Notes: generated by a model from the letters alone, not told the origin. Counted from the first letter of the stretch, positions 35,237 to 44,362 are shown. The stretch is 64,000 nt of DNA from Antrihabitans auranticaus (GCF_016481275.1 NZ_JAEMNW010000005.1:62001-126000); one strand, 5' to 3'. A program made the numbers and translations.

Positions 35237-38200
35237 TCAACGCAGCACCGAGTTCACTCGCCGAAGGTCAAGGATGCCAGGCGCACCGATATCCGTAGCG
35301 ATTCGGGCTCGCATTTCCAGCAGCCGATCCGTGTCGATCGCACCCGTCGAGAAACCGTTTTCGTCGAAACGCCTGCTCCGGCGTGACTCGGCCGCGACGG
35401 CATTGATCGGCGGACCCTCGTAGGACCGTCCGCCCGGATGCACGACGTGGTAAGTGCAGCCGCCACGCGACTGACCGCGTGCGAGGTCCACGAGATCGAA
35501 GACCAACGGGCTGTGCACCTCGATGCTCGGGTGCAGTGCGCTCGGGGGCTGCCAGGCCCGATACCGGATACCCGCCACCTGGACGTCGGCAGTGCCCGTC
35601 TCCTGCAGCGGCACCGGGATACCGTTGACGGTCAGCGCATACCGCCCGCGATCCGCACCGACGACGCGTACCTGCAATCGCTCGACCGACGAGTCGACGT
35701 ACCGCGCGGTTCCCGTCCCGGTTGCCTCTTCGCCGAGCACGTTCCACGGTTCGATAGCACCGCGGAGTTCGATCTCGACGCCGTTGCGCACAACCGTTCC
35801 GATGCGCGGGAAGCGGAACTCGGTGAACGGGTCGAGCCAGCTGGTGTCGAAGTCGATGCCGAAATCACGAAGATCCGCCGCAACATCGGCAATATCCGCG
35901 ATCACGTAGTGCGGCAACAGGTATCGCCCATGCAGATTCGCGCCGTGCCTGATCAGCGGTGCGCGCAGCGGCCGCTCCCAGAATCGTGCGACGAGTGCGC
36001 GCACGAGCAGCGATTGCACCATTGCCATCTGCTGGTGCGGCGGCATCTCGAAGCCGCGCAGTTCGAGGAGACCCAGCCGGCCACGCGCAGAATCCGGGCT
36101 GTAGAGCTTGTCTATGCAGAACTCGGCGCGGTGGGTGTTTCCGGTGAGGTCGGTAAGCAGGTGCCGCAACGCGCGGTCGACCAGCCACGGCTGCGCTTCG
36201 TCGCTGTCGGCGGTCAGCCGGTCGATCTCGGCGAACGCGATCTCGAGTTCGTAGAGCGATTCCTGCCGGCCTTCGTCCACTCGCGGTGCCTGGGACGTCG
36301 GACCGATGAACCTGCCCGAGAACAGGTACGACAACGACGGGTGGCGCTGCCAGTAGGTCAGCAGGGACACCAGCAGGTCGGGCCGCCGCAAAAGAGGCGA
36401 ATTCTTGGGCGTGACGCCACCCAACGTGATGTGGTTGCCGCCGCCCGTGCCGCCGTGGGTGCCGTCGTGATCGAAGGACTCGGTGCTCAGCCGAACGAGC
36501 CTGGCCTGCTCGTACAGCGTCTCGAGCAAAGCTGCCTGCTCCGCGAACGAGGCCGTCGGCTGCACGTTCACCTCGATCACGCCGGGATCGGGGGTGACGC
36601 TCAGGCTTTGTAGCCGTGGATCGCTCGGCGGACCGTAGCCCTCGATGACGACCGGCGTTCCGGCGTCGGACGCCGCGAGTTCGATCTGGCCGAGCAGTTC
36701 GGCGAACGATTCCAGGTCCGGCAACGGCGGCATGAAGACGTACAGGATGCCATCGCGCACTTCCGCGACGAGTGCCGTCGTCGGAACGAAGTTGTCAGGT
36801 TCGGTTACTGCAGCTGTGGACAGCGCGGGGACCGCCTTGGCCGCGAGCGGCAGCGGATCTTTGTCGATCGTCGGATCGGACTCGAAGTCCGGCTCCGGCG
36901 GGTCCCACGAGATCGAGTCGAGCGGCAAGCGCAAGCCGGCGGGAGAATCGCCGTCCAGCAACACGATTCGACCGCGGCGCAATCGCCAATCCGCGCTCTC
37001 CCAGGCATCGCCGGCTTCGCTGCGATTAATCGGCACGACGAACGCAATGGGCTCAGCGACCGGCGTCTCGTACGCCTGCAGCAGCCGCTCGCGGGCAGCG
37101 ACAGTGTCCGATTCAGGTTCGAGGTCGGGTGTCGTCGAACGTTCGATCGGCGCGCCGGCAGGCATTCGCAGCGCGGTATGCAACCTGCCGACGGCGTCCT
37201 CGTACGCGGGCCTGACCTGGCTGAGCGGCAAACCGAGTTGCGCGGCAACAGATTCGGCGAGCTCCTGGGCGTCGTGTGTGGACGCCGGTTGGGGACGGCG
37301 CCCCCACGGGTCGGCGAGTAGCTTCTCGTCGGTCCAGAGGGCCTCGCCGTCGGTGCGCCAGTAGATCCCGATCTGCCAGCGCGGCAGGGGTTCACCCGGA
37401 TACCACTTGCCCTGGCTGCGCTGCACGTACCCCTGCGGTGCATAGATTCGCTTGAGCCGCTCGGCCAGTGCGCTCGCGCGCTCGCGCTTCTGCGGTCCGT
37501 CGGCCGCAGTCGTCCACTCGGCCGCTTCCTGGTCGTCGATCGAGACGAAGGTGGGTTCGCCACCCATCGTCAATCGCACATCGCCGTCTTCGAGGCGCTT
37601 GTCGACCGTCGCGCCGAGCGCGGTGATGGACGTCCACTGCTTTTCCGTGTACGGCAGGGTGACGCGCGGGTCCTCGTGGATCCGTCGGACGGTGTTGGAA
37701 AAGTCCAGCGTCGCTGTGCATTTACCCGTCGCGCCAGTGATCGGCGCGGCCGAGGCGGGATGCGGTGTGGCGGCGAGCGGGATGTGCCCCTCCCCCGCGA
37801 ACAGCCCGGACGTGGGGTCGAGGCCGACCCAGCCTGCGCCGGGAAGGTACACCTCGGTCCAGGCGTGCAGATCGGTGAAATCCGCCGCGGGTCCGGACGG
37901 CCCGTCCAGCGCGGGGGTATCGGACGTCAACTGCACCAGGTAGCCCGACACGAAGCGCGCCGCGAGACCGTACTCCCGCAGGATCGACACGAGCAGCCAC
38001 GCCGAATCCCGGCAGGAACCGATCCCGGAGGTCAAGGTGTGGTCCGGCGTCTGCACTCCGGCTTCGAGGCGGACGTTGTACGCGACGTCAGCGAGGACGG
38101 CATTGTTCAGTTCGACAAGGAAGTCGATGGTCCGCACACCGGCGGCAACGTCGCGTTTCTTCACCCACTCGCGCACGACCGGGCCCGGTCCACCGCCGCC

Positions 38201-38578
38201 TTCGGACATCTCGTCGACCGGCCGGAGGTAGGACTCGAGGTCCGCGGCAAGTTCGGGCGTATAGGCGAACCCGAAGTATTCGGCATAGTCCTCGACGAAG
38301 AAGTCCAGCGGATTGATCGACTCCATGTCGGCGATCAAACCGACCGTTATGGACAGCGACCGAGTCCGTTCCGGAAACACCAACCGCGCCATGAAATTTC
38401 CGAAGGCATCCTGCTGCCAGTTCAGAAAGTGCTCCGCGGGTTCCACCTGCAACGAGAACGCCTCGATCGGCGTGCGCGAGTGTGGGGCCGGCCGCAGCCG
38501 AACCACGTGCGGGTAGATCTCGACCAGCTGATCGAACTCATAGCTGGTGCGATGCTCCAGCGCGACCTTGATGCCCAT
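35237..38578 (-). CDS. large transglutaminase-like protein with DUF2126
   Basis: An 1113-residue protein (Rv2566-type) opening the cluster. Residues 1-300 are a transglutaminase-like module with beta-sandwich leader and triad Cys189 in SGIGSCRDSAW, His238 in TDLHAWTEVYL and Asp254 in GLDPTSG. The remaining 800 residues are the DUF2126 region, whose fold is unknown to me; landmarks are MGGEPTFVSID, GKWYPGEPLPRWQIGIYWR and TGGGNHITLGG. No signal peptide or membrane segment is visible, so the system seems cytoplasmic. The ATG has a GGGAAGGG site and a TAGCGT -10 about 35 bases upstream. A 78-base gap separates it from the ATP-grasp gene. Confidence 0.92.
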   Translation of the reverse strand: MGIKVALEHRTSYEFDQLVEIYPHVVRLRPAPHSRTPIEAFSLQVEPAEHFLNWQQDAFGNFMARLVFPERTRSLSITVGLIADMESINPLDFFVEDYAEYFGFAYTPELAADLESYLRPVDEMSEGGGGPGPVVREWVKKRDVAAGVRTIDFLVELNNAVLADVAYNVRLEAGVQTPDHTLTSGIGSCRDSAWLLVSILREYGLAARFVSGYLVQLTSDTPALDGPSGPAADFTDLHAWTEVYLPGAGWVGLDPTSGLFAGEGHIPLAATPHPASAAPITGATGKCTATLDFSNTVRRIHEDPRVTLPYTEKQWTSITALGATVDKRLEDGDVRLTMGGEPTFVSIDDQEAAEWTTAADGPQKRERASALAERLKRIYAPQGYVQRSQGKWYPGEPLPRWQIGIYWRTDGEALWTDEKLLADPWGRRPQPASTHDAQELAESVAAQLGLPLSQVRPAYEDAVGRLHTALRMPAGAPIERSTTPDLEPESDTVAARERLLQAYETPVAEPIAFVVPINRSEAGDAWESADWRLRRGRIVLLDGDSPAGLRLPLDSISWDPPEPDFESDPTIDKDPLPLAAKAVPALSTAAVTEPDNFVPTTALVAEVRDGILYVFMPPLPDLESFAELLGQIELAASDAGTPVVIEGYGPPSDPRLQSLSVTPDPGVIEVNVQPTASFAEQAALLETLYEQARLVRLSTESFDHDGTHGGTGGGNHITLGGVTPKNSPLLRRPDLLVSLLTYWQRHPSLSYLFSGRFIGPTSQAPRVDEGRQESLYELEIAFAEIDRLTADSDEAQPWLVDRALRHLLTDLTGNTHRAEFCIDKLYSPDSARGRLGLLELRGFEMPPHQQMAMVQSLLVRALVARFWERPLRAPLIRHGANLHGRYLLPHYVIADIADVAADLRDFGIDFDTSWLDPFTEFRFPRIGTVVRNGVEIELRGAIEPWNVLGEEATGTGTARYVDSSVERLQVRVVGADRGRYALTVNGIPVPLQETGTADVQVAGIRYRAWQPPSALHPSIEVHSPLVFDLVDLARGQSRGGCTYHVVHPGGRSYEGPPINAVAAESRRSRRFDENGFSTGAIDTDRLLEMRARIATDIGAPGILDLRRVNSVLR

Positions 38579-38612
38579 ACGCGTCGCCCTTCCCGTCGAT
38601 GTGAGAGAACAA

Positions 38613-38618
38613 ACGCTA
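38613..38618 (-). promoter_or_regulatory. candidate -10 of the four-gene transglutaminase/ATP-grasp run
   Basis: TAGCGT on the minus strand about 35 bases before ATG 38578. The lat gene ends 57 bases upstream of it on the same strand, so read-through from lat cannot be excluded. Confidence 0.4.
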
Positions 38619-38674
38619 CAGCCGTTGCGGGGTTCCGGCAGGCCGACAGGGGGTGACGTCGACCGGCGATGCAG

Positions 38675-40000
38675 CTATTGTTCCCGCGCGAGCACGCGGT
38701 CCAAAGCGTCGACGGCGATGTCGAGCTCGTCGACGGTGACGGTGAGGGCCGGGCGGAATCGGATGCCCCGATCGCCGGTTCCGAGAATCAGAACCCGCTC
38801 GTCGGTGCGAAGTGCATTGACAATCCGATCACGCAGTTGCGTGGACGACAACGATACGGCACACATCAGGCCGCGCCCGCGCGCGTCCGAGACTGCGTCA
38901 TGGCGAGACTCCAGCCACCGCAGCCTGTTCTGCAGGTGCTCGCCGAGAACTGCGGCCCGCGCGATCAGACCGTCGCGTTCGATGACCTCGAGGATCCGGC
39001 GCGAGCGCACCATGTCCGTGAGGTTGCCGCCCCACGTCGAATTCAGTCGCGAACCGACGTGAAAGACGTTGTCTGCGATCTCGTCCACTCGCCGGCCCGC
39101 CATGATCCCGCAGACCTGCGTCTTCTTTCCGAAGGCGACGATGTCGGGCACGACAACACCCAGCTGCTGATAGGCCCACGTGGTACCGGTCAGGCCGACG
39201 CCGGTCTGCACCTCGTCGAACACGAACAACGCGTCGTGTTCGTCGCACAACGCGCGCATCGAAGCGAAGAACTCGGGCCGGAAGTGATGATCGCCGCCCT
39301 CACCCTGAATCGGCTCGGCGATGAAGCATGCGATGTCGTGCGGATGAGCGGCGAACGCCGCGCGGGCCTGCGCCAGCGCGTGGGCCTCTGCCTCCTCGAC
39401 GTCGCGTCCCGGTAGCAGATACGGCGCTTCGATGCGCGGCCAATCGAACTTCGGATACCGCGCAACCTTGTTGGGGTCGGTGTTCGTCAGGGACATCGTG
39501 TATCCGGTTCGGCCGTGGAAAGCCTCGGTCAGGTGCAGCACCTTGGTGCCGAGTTCGGCATCGAGCCCGTGCGCAGCGTTCCAGCGGCTCTTCCAGTCGA
39601 ATGCGACCTTCAGGGCGTTCTCGACGGCAAGTCCACCGCCATCGATGAAGAACAGGTGCGGCAACCGCGGATCGCCGAGCACGCGCGCGAACGTATCGAC
39701 GAAGCGAGCCATCGGCACGGTGTAGATATCCGAGTTGCTCGGTTTGTTCACCGCGGCGGCCGAAAGTTCGCGCATGAAGACCTCGTCGTCGGCCAGCGCC
39801 GGATGGTTCATACCGAGCGCTGACGACGCGAAGAAACTGAACATGTCCAGGTAGGTCGTGCCGTCACGGTGATCGACGAGGTGCGAGCCACAGGATCTGT
39901 CGAGGTCGAGGATGAGATCGAACCCATCGACGAGCATGTGCGTCGACAACACTCGGCGCACGTGTTCGGCAGTGATGCCAGGCTGAAGTACTGCGGTCAT
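38675..40000 (-). CDS. lat: L-lysine 6-transaminase
   Basis: PLP enzyme moving the epsilon-amino group of lysine to 2-oxoglutarate, giving alpha-aminoadipate semialdehyde, which cyclises to piperideine-6-carboxylate. The 441-residue protein has the class III aminotransferase layout: GGGLAVENALKVAFDW, TEAFHGRTGY, FDEVQTGVGLTG and the PLP lysine in FGKKTQV (Lys292 or Lys293). It matches Rv3290c, a gene known to be induced in persistence models. ATG 40000 follows TACCCT by six bases (leaderless). It lies 66 bases downstream of lrpA on the same strand. Confidence 0.95.
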   Translation of the reverse strand: MTAVLQPGITAEHVRRVLSTHMLVDGFDLILDLDRSCGSHLVDHRDGTTYLDMFSFFASSALGMNHPALADDEVFMRELSAAAVNKPSNSDIYTVPMARFVDTFARVLGDPRLPHLFFIDGGGLAVENALKVAFDWKSRWNAAHGLDAELGTKVLHLTEAFHGRTGYTMSLTNTDPNKVARYPKFDWPRIEAPYLLPGRDVEEAEAHALAQARAAFAAHPHDIACFIAEPIQGEGGDHHFRPEFFASMRALCDEHDALFVFDEVQTGVGLTGTTWAYQQLGVVVPDIVAFGKKTQVCGIMAGRRVDEIADNVFHVGSRLNSTWGGNLTDMVRSRRILEVIERDGLIARAAVLGEHLQNRLRWLESRHDAVSDARGRGLMCAVSLSSTQLRDRIVNALRTDERVLILGTGDRGIRFRPALTVTVDELDIAVDALDRVLAREQ

Positions 40001-40006
40001 ATCCCG

Positions 40007-40012
40007 AGGGTA
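40007..40012 (-). promoter_or_regulatory. leaderless -10 of lat
   Basis: TACCCT, six bases before ATG 40000. Confidence 0.55.
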
Positions 40013-40046
40013 CGGGCAATCTTGTCGGCGTGACAGCGACAAATCA

Positions 40047-40062
40047 GTAAATATTCCGTTAC
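40047..40062. promoter_or_regulatory. candidate LrpA site upstream of lat
   Basis: GTAA-N8-TTAC in an AT-rich stretch about 35-50 bases before the lat -10. Its place between lrpA and lat suits control of lat by LrpA. Confidence 0.4.
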
Positions 40063-40066
40063 GCGG

Positions 40067-40576
40067 CTAACGCTCGTAGAATGTTTGCAGGATGATGGTG
40101 CTTCGGGTGTTGACGTTGGCCGTCTGCCGAATCTCGTGCAGCAACTGCTCGAGATGGCGCGGCGACGACACCCGGACCATCAGGACATAGCTGTCGTCAC
40201 CCGCGACCGAATGGCAGGACTCGATCGCCGCGATGTGCTGGAGGCGATTGGGGGCATCGTCGGGCTGCGACGGATCGAGAGGAGTGATCGCGACAAATGC
40301 CGACAGCATCTGACCGAGCGCTTCGGGGTCGACATGGGCCGTGTATCCCCGGATCACTCCGCGCGCTTCCAGGCGACGCACCCGCGACTGCACAGCCGAA
40401 ACAGACAGACTCGCCTTCTCCGCGAGGTTCGACAAAGTCGCCCGTCCGTCCGCGACGAGCTCGCGAATCAGCAACCTGTCGACCTCGTCGATCACCAATC
40501 GTGGCGACTCGGCTCGCGCATTGTTCGACCGCGAAGCGAGCGGACCCCCGAGAACCGGCCGTGGTGTTTCTGCCAT
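40067..40576 (-). CDS. lrpA: Lrp/AsnC-family regulator LrpA
   Basis: A 169-residue feast/famine regulator, orthologue by position of Rv3291c. A 20-residue polar tail precedes the helix-turn-helix (about 30-75; IDEVDRLLIRELVADGRATL, then LSVSAVQSRVRRLE) and the C-terminal RAM domain binds an amino acid and drives octamer formation (VAITPLDPSQ, GDDSYVLMVRV). The M. tuberculosis protein has been reported to bind upstream of lat. I chose ATG 40576, six bases after a TAGCCT -10, over the TTG at 40579. It diverges from the HglS-like gene with 30 bases between. Confidence 0.93.
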   Translation of the reverse strand: MAETPRPVLGGPLASRSNNARAESPRLVIDEVDRLLIRELVADGRATLSNLAEKASLSVSAVQSRVRRLEARGVIRGYTAHVDPEALGQMLSAFVAITPLDPSQPDDAPNRLQHIAAIESCHSVAGDDSYVLMVRVSSPRHLEQLLHEIRQTANVNTRSTIILQTFYER

Positions 40577-40582
40577 CAAGGA

Positions 40583-40588
40583 AGGCTA
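40583..40588 (-). promoter_or_regulatory. leaderless -10 of lrpA
   Basis: TAGCCT, six bases before ATG 40576. Confidence 0.55.
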
Positions 40589-40606
40589 GCTCAGTGGTGG
40601 CCATCC

Positions 40607-41899
40607 ATGGCTGAAACTTGGGAGCTGCGCGCCCGATTTTCAAGATCACTCTCGCGCATGTACGCCGCCGAAGTCCCCGCCTACTCGACGCTCGTCGAGG
40701 TGACGAACCTCGTCAATCAGGACTTCGCCCGTGCCCATCCGGAGCAGGCCGAGCGCCTGGGCTCGACAGCTCGGGTGAGCGCGGAGCGCCACGGCGCGAT
40801 CCGCGTCGGAACGCCCGACGAGCTTGCGCAGGTCACAGCCATTTTTGCGGCGTTCGGGATGCTGCCGGTCGGGTTCTACGATCTTCGCGAGGCCACCACA
40901 CCGGTTCCGGTCGTGTCCACGGCTTTCCGCCCGACCGATCCCGGCGAACTGGCCCGCAACCCGTTCCGGGTCTTCACGTCGATGCTCGCGACAGGCGATC
41001 GGCGCTTCTTCGACCCCGACCTCGCCGGCCGAATCGACCGTTTCCTGGCACGACGCTCATTGTTTGCTCCAGAGCTGCTGGAGCGTGCCCGGAAGGCGAT
41101 CAGGGACCGTGGAGCGACCGAAGCGGACGCGTCACGCCTGGTCGAATTGGCGACCACCGCGTTCGAATTGTCCACGGCCGCGATCGACCACGCGTGGTAC
41201 GCAGAACTCGCGGCAATCTCCGACGTCGCAGCCGATATTGCCGGCGTGGACAGCACCCACATCAACCACCTGACCCCCCGGGTCCTCGATATCGACGAGC
41301 TCTACCGCCGGATGACCGACCGTAAAATCGCGATGATCGACCGCATCCAGGGGCCACCCCGGCTCGTGGGTCCGGACGTGCTGCTTCGCCAGACGTCGTT
41401 TCGCGCGCTCGCAGAACCCCGGCGGTTCCGGCACCCGGACGGATCGGTGCGCGCGGGGAGCCTGCGTGTGCGCTTCGGCGAGGTGGAAGCGCGCGGCGTC
41501 GCCCTCACCCCGAAGGGTCGCGCCCGCTACGACGAGCTGGTGGCCGACAACGCGGACCACGCCACGTGGAATCGGAACTTCCCTTCCGAGTCCGCCCTTG
41601 CCGAGAACGAGCTCGCATATTTCACGTATCGACCGGCGCGCGGGAAACTCGTCGCAGAGCCCATCGTCTACGAGGATTTCCTACCGGCCTCGGCCGCCGG
41701 CATATTTCAGTCGAACCTGACCTCGACGGGCAGATCCAGAGTCGACGTGGGCGAGTCTCCGGACTACAGCCGCGAATGGCTCTCCGCCGCAATAGGCTTC
41801 GACGTCGCAGATCCGTTCGAGCTCTACCGTTCCCAGCAGGAAGCCACACGTCGCGCAGCGACGAAACAACTCGGGAGGTCCAGTGTCGACACTCGCTAG
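40607..41899 (+). CDS. 2-oxoadipate dioxygenase/decarboxylase (HglS/YdcJ, DUF1338 family)
   Basis: A 430-residue protein of the VOC-fold DUF1338 family. Characterised HglS-type members are iron(II) enzymes converting 2-oxoadipate to D-2-hydroxyglutarate in lysine catabolism. The probable metal and substrate residues are visible: His62 and Arg66 in RHGAIRV, His221 in THINHLTPRV and a Glu in the GEVEARG segment. It is Rv3292-like. It diverges from lrpA and overlaps pcd by 17 bases. With lat and pcd nearby, the pathway assignment is strong although the precise substrate is inferred. ATG 40607; a longer open frame upstream crosses lrpA antisense and is not used. Confidence 0.88.
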   Translation: MAETWELRARFSRSLSRMYAAEVPAYSTLVEVTNLVNQDFARAHPEQAERLGSTARVSAERHGAIRVGTPDELAQVTAIFAAFGMLPVGFYDLREATTPVPVVSTAFRPTDPGELARNPFRVFTSMLATGDRRFFDPDLAGRIDRFLARRSLFAPELLERARKAIRDRGATEADASRLVELATTAFELSTAAIDHAWYAELAAISDVAADIAGVDSTHINHLTPRVLDIDELYRRMTDRKIAMIDRIQGPPRLVGPDVLLRQTSFRALAEPRRFRHPDGSVRAGSLRVRFGEVEARGVALTPKGRARYDELVADNADHATWNRNFPSESALAENELAYFTYRPARGKLVAEPIVYEDFLPASAAGIFQSNLTSTGRSRVDVGESPDYSREWLSAAIGFDVADPFELYRSQQEATRRAATKQLGRSSVDTR

Positions 41900-43385
41900 G
41901 CGGGCAGCTGACGCCCTCGCCCGGATCGGAGCGAACGTCCCCGATTCCGGCGATCTGCCGGCACGGTCGCCGATCACCGGCGAAGTGCTGTGTCTGGTCG
42001 AGGCGTCCAACACCGCAGCCGTCGATGCCGCGATTACCGCTGCCCACAACGCTTTCCGGAATTGGCGGACGGTCCCGGCGCCGGTGCGCGCGGCGGTTGT
42101 CCGCCGCCTGGGCGGGCTTCTCGCCGAACACAAGGACGACCTCGCCGAACTCGTGACCCTCGAAGCCGGAAAGATCACGTCCGAGGCACGCGGCGAAGTG
42201 CAGGAGATGATCGACGTCTGCGAGTTCGCGGTCGGTCTGTCCCGCCAGTTGTACGGCAAGACAATGACTTCGGAACGGCCCGGCCACCGGCTCATGGAAA
42301 CGTGGCACCCGCTCGGCGTGGTCGGCGTGATCTCCGCGTTCAACTTCCCCGTCGCCGTCTGGTCCTGGAACACGGCGATAGCACTGGTCTGTGGCGACAC
42401 TGTGGTCTGGAAACCCTCGGAGGCAACGACATTGACAGCGATCGCGTGCACCGCGCTGCTTCGGCGCGCATGCGCCGACGAGGGCGCCGACCCCGATGTG
42501 CACCAGCTCGTGCTCGGTGCGGCTCCGGTCGGTGAGCAGTTAGTGGAGGACTCCAGGGTCGCGTTGCTCAGCGCCACAGGCTCGGTCCGCATGGGCCGTA
42601 CCGTTGCGCCGCGAGTCGCGGCACGCTTCGGCCGCTGCCTGCTCGAACTCGGCGGCAACAACGGTGCAATCGTCACTCCGTCCGCCGATCTCGACCTCGC
42701 TGTCCGCGGCATCGTCTTCGCCGCCGCCGGGACCGCTGGGCAACGCTGCACGACTCTGCGGCGGGTCATCGTCCACGAATCGGTCGCCGACGAGCTGGTC
42801 GAGCGCATTGCGAATGCGTACAGGCAACTCCGCGTCGGCAATCCATTCGACGAGGGAGTGCTGGTCGGCCCGCTGATCAGCAGCGACGCGTATGCGGCAA
42901 TGGCGGGCGCGCTGGAGAAGGCCGGTTCGGACGGCGGCGAATTGATCTGCGGCGGAGACCGAATCGACGTCGAAGGCGACTATTCCTTCTACGTCACCCC
43001 GGCGGTGGTCAGAATGCGCGCGCAAACTTCCGTCGTTCGCGAGGAGACGTTCGCGCCAATCCTGTACATCCTCACCTACAACGATTTCGATTCTGCCATC
43101 GAATTGCACAACGCAGTGCCACAGGGTCTTTCATCCGCGATCTTCACCACCGACGTGCGCGAGGCCGAGCGCTTCATCGCGGCTGACGGCTCGGATTGTG
43201 GAATCGCGAACGTCAACATCGGCACGTCCGGCGCCGAGATCGGCGGCGCGTTCGGCGGCGAGAAGGAAACCGGCGGCGGTCGCGAATCGGGATCGGACTC
43301 GTGGAAGGCGTACATGCGCCGCGCGACCAACACGATCAATTACTCGAATCAGCTGCCGCTGGCTCAGGGCGTCAACTTCGGGTAG
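41883..43385 (+). CDS. pcd: piperideine-6-carboxylate / aminoadipate semialdehyde dehydrogenase
   Basis: Oxidises alpha-aminoadipate semialdehyde (the Lat product) to 2-aminoadipate with NAD(P). The 500-residue ALDH has the coenzyme segment VGVISAFNFPVAVWSWN, the general base Glu255 in LELGGNN and the nucleophile Cys289 in GTAGQRCTTLRR; the N-terminal two thirds follow the ALDH7/AASADH style (KTMTSERPGHR). It is Rv3293-like. GTG start, 17 bases inside the HglS-like gene, so one operon. Its last 22 bases overlap a convergent gene. Confidence 0.94.
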   Translation: MSTLARRAADALARIGANVPDSGDLPARSPITGEVLCLVEASNTAAVDAAITAAHNAFRNWRTVPAPVRAAVVRRLGGLLAEHKDDLAELVTLEAGKITSEARGEVQEMIDVCEFAVGLSRQLYGKTMTSERPGHRLMETWHPLGVVGVISAFNFPVAVWSWNTAIALVCGDTVVWKPSEATTLTAIACTALLRRACADEGADPDVHQLVLGAAPVGEQLVEDSRVALLSATGSVRMGRTVAPRVAARFGRCLLELGGNNGAIVTPSADLDLAVRGIVFAAAGTAGQRCTTLRRVIVHESVADELVERIANAYRQLRVGNPFDEGVLVGPLISSDAYAAMAGALEKAGSDGGELICGGDRIDVEGDYSFYVTPAVVRMRAQTSVVREETFAPILYILTYNDFDSAIELHNAVPQGLSSAIFTTDVREAERFIAADGSDCGIANVNIGTSGAEIGGAFGGEKETGGGRESGSDSWKAYMRRATNTINYSNQLPLAQGVNFG

Positions 43386-43924
43386 TCGTAGCCGGTCTGC
43401 CGCAACATCCAGCGGCCGCGCCAGTGCAGCCGTGTGATGCCGAGTGGTGCAACATCGATGCGCCAGAACGATTCCGGCGGAGAATCGAGCGTGACCAGCA
43501 CGGCTGCACGGACGACGGCGGGGTGGGTGACGGCCAGCGTGCTCACCGGCGACTCGGTAATTCCGTTCAGCCACTGCCTGACTCGTTCGATCAGCGCCAC
43601 GATCGATTCGCCGCCGTGCGGTGCTGCCGCAGGCTCGGTGAGCCACACGGCCAGTTTTTCCTGCGGCACGTCGTCCATGCGTTCGCCACGCCACGCCGCG
43701 TAGTCGAGGTCGCGCAATGCGGCGTCGACCGTCGGCGTAAGACCCAGTGCCGCAGCGGTTTGCGCGGTCCGCGCTTCGGGCGCAACGAGGACCCGGTCCG
43801 CCGTCATGACCGCACATCTCTCGACTTCGCGCCTGCCGACGCCGTTCAGCGGCTCGTCTGCGGGAAACCTGGCTTCGCGCGTCGCGTCGGTCGCCGCGTG
43901 GCTGACCAGCGCGAGCCGGAGCAC
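43364..43924 (-). CDS. histidine phosphatase family protein
   Basis: A 186-residue protein of the phosphoglycerate-mutase/acid-phosphatase branch. The catalytic loop, RHGxT in most members, reads SHAATDATREARFP here (His9), a variant seen in an actinobacterial subgroup, and the second His is in TLAVTHPAVVRA near residue 126. Glu and Arg positions of the pocket (APEARTAQTA) are present. The substrate is unknown. The GTG start at 43924 is the only one that retains the strand before His9. It overlaps the pcd stop by 22 bases tail to tail and lies five bases after the VOC gene. Confidence 0.82.
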   Translation of the reverse strand: MLRLALVSHAATDATREARFPADEPLNGVGRREVERCAVMTADRVLVAPEARTAQTAAALGLTPTVDAALRDLDYAAWRGERMDDVPQEKLAVWLTEPAAAPHGGESIVALIERVRQWLNGITESPVSTLAVTHPAVVRAAVLVTLDSPPESFWRIDVAPLGITRLHWRGRWMLRQTGYDYPKLTP

Positions 43925-43929
43925 AGCGC

Positions 43930-44343
43930 TCAAGGTCGGGACGTGATCTGCTGGACTGCCCAGCCGTTTCCGTCGGGGTCGACGAACGGCAGGAAGCCGA
44001 CGTTGTTCAGATCCGCATCGTCGGGCGCGGGCGTGAAACCACCCGGACCCGCAATCTGCACTTCCCCGACTTCCACACCACGCGAAAGCAATTCCGCACG
44101 CGCGGCCCGAACATCGTTGACGACGAGCTGCAAGCCCTGCTGCGAGCCGGGAACCATTTGATTGACGCCCTTGCCGACGACGATCGAACACCCCGAACCG
44201 GGCGGCGTGAGCTGAACGAAGCGGAGGTCCGCACTGATCTCCGTGTCGTGGTCCACGTTGAAACCCAGCTTCTCCGCGTAGAACGCCTTCGCGCGATCCA
44301 CGTCGGAGACCGGAACGATTACGACTTCGAGTGTCCAGTTCAT
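43930..44343 (-). CDS. VOC (glyoxalase/dioxygenase fold) protein
   Basis: A 137-residue single-unit VOC protein. The two beta-alpha-beta3 modules are visible: LEVVIVPVSDVDRAKAFYAE at the N-terminus and LQLVVNDVRAARAELLSRGV with FLPFVDPDGNGWAVQQ at the C-terminus. Metal ligands of glyoxalase I are not clearly conserved (V/I in place of the first His), so a resistance-type binding protein or an uncharacterised enzyme is more likely than glyoxalase. ATG 44343 follows TAGGTT by eight bases, a leaderless arrangement. The histidine phosphatase gene follows five bases later. Confidence 0.85.
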   Translation of the reverse strand: MNWTLEVVIVPVSDVDRAKAFYAEKLGFNVDHDTEISADLRFVQLTPPGSGCSIVVGKGVNQMVPGSQQGLQLVVNDVRAARAELLSRGVEVGEVQIAGPGGFTPAPDDADLNNVGFLPFVDPDGNGWAVQQITSRP

Positions 44344-44351
44344 GGTTTCCG

Positions 44352-44357
44352 AACCTA
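44352..44357 (-). promoter_or_regulatory. leaderless -10 of the VOC gene
   Basis: TAGGTT, eight bases before ATG 44343, in the 19-base gap after the dienelactone hydrolase gene. Confidence 0.5.
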
Positions 44358-44362
44358 GTGGG

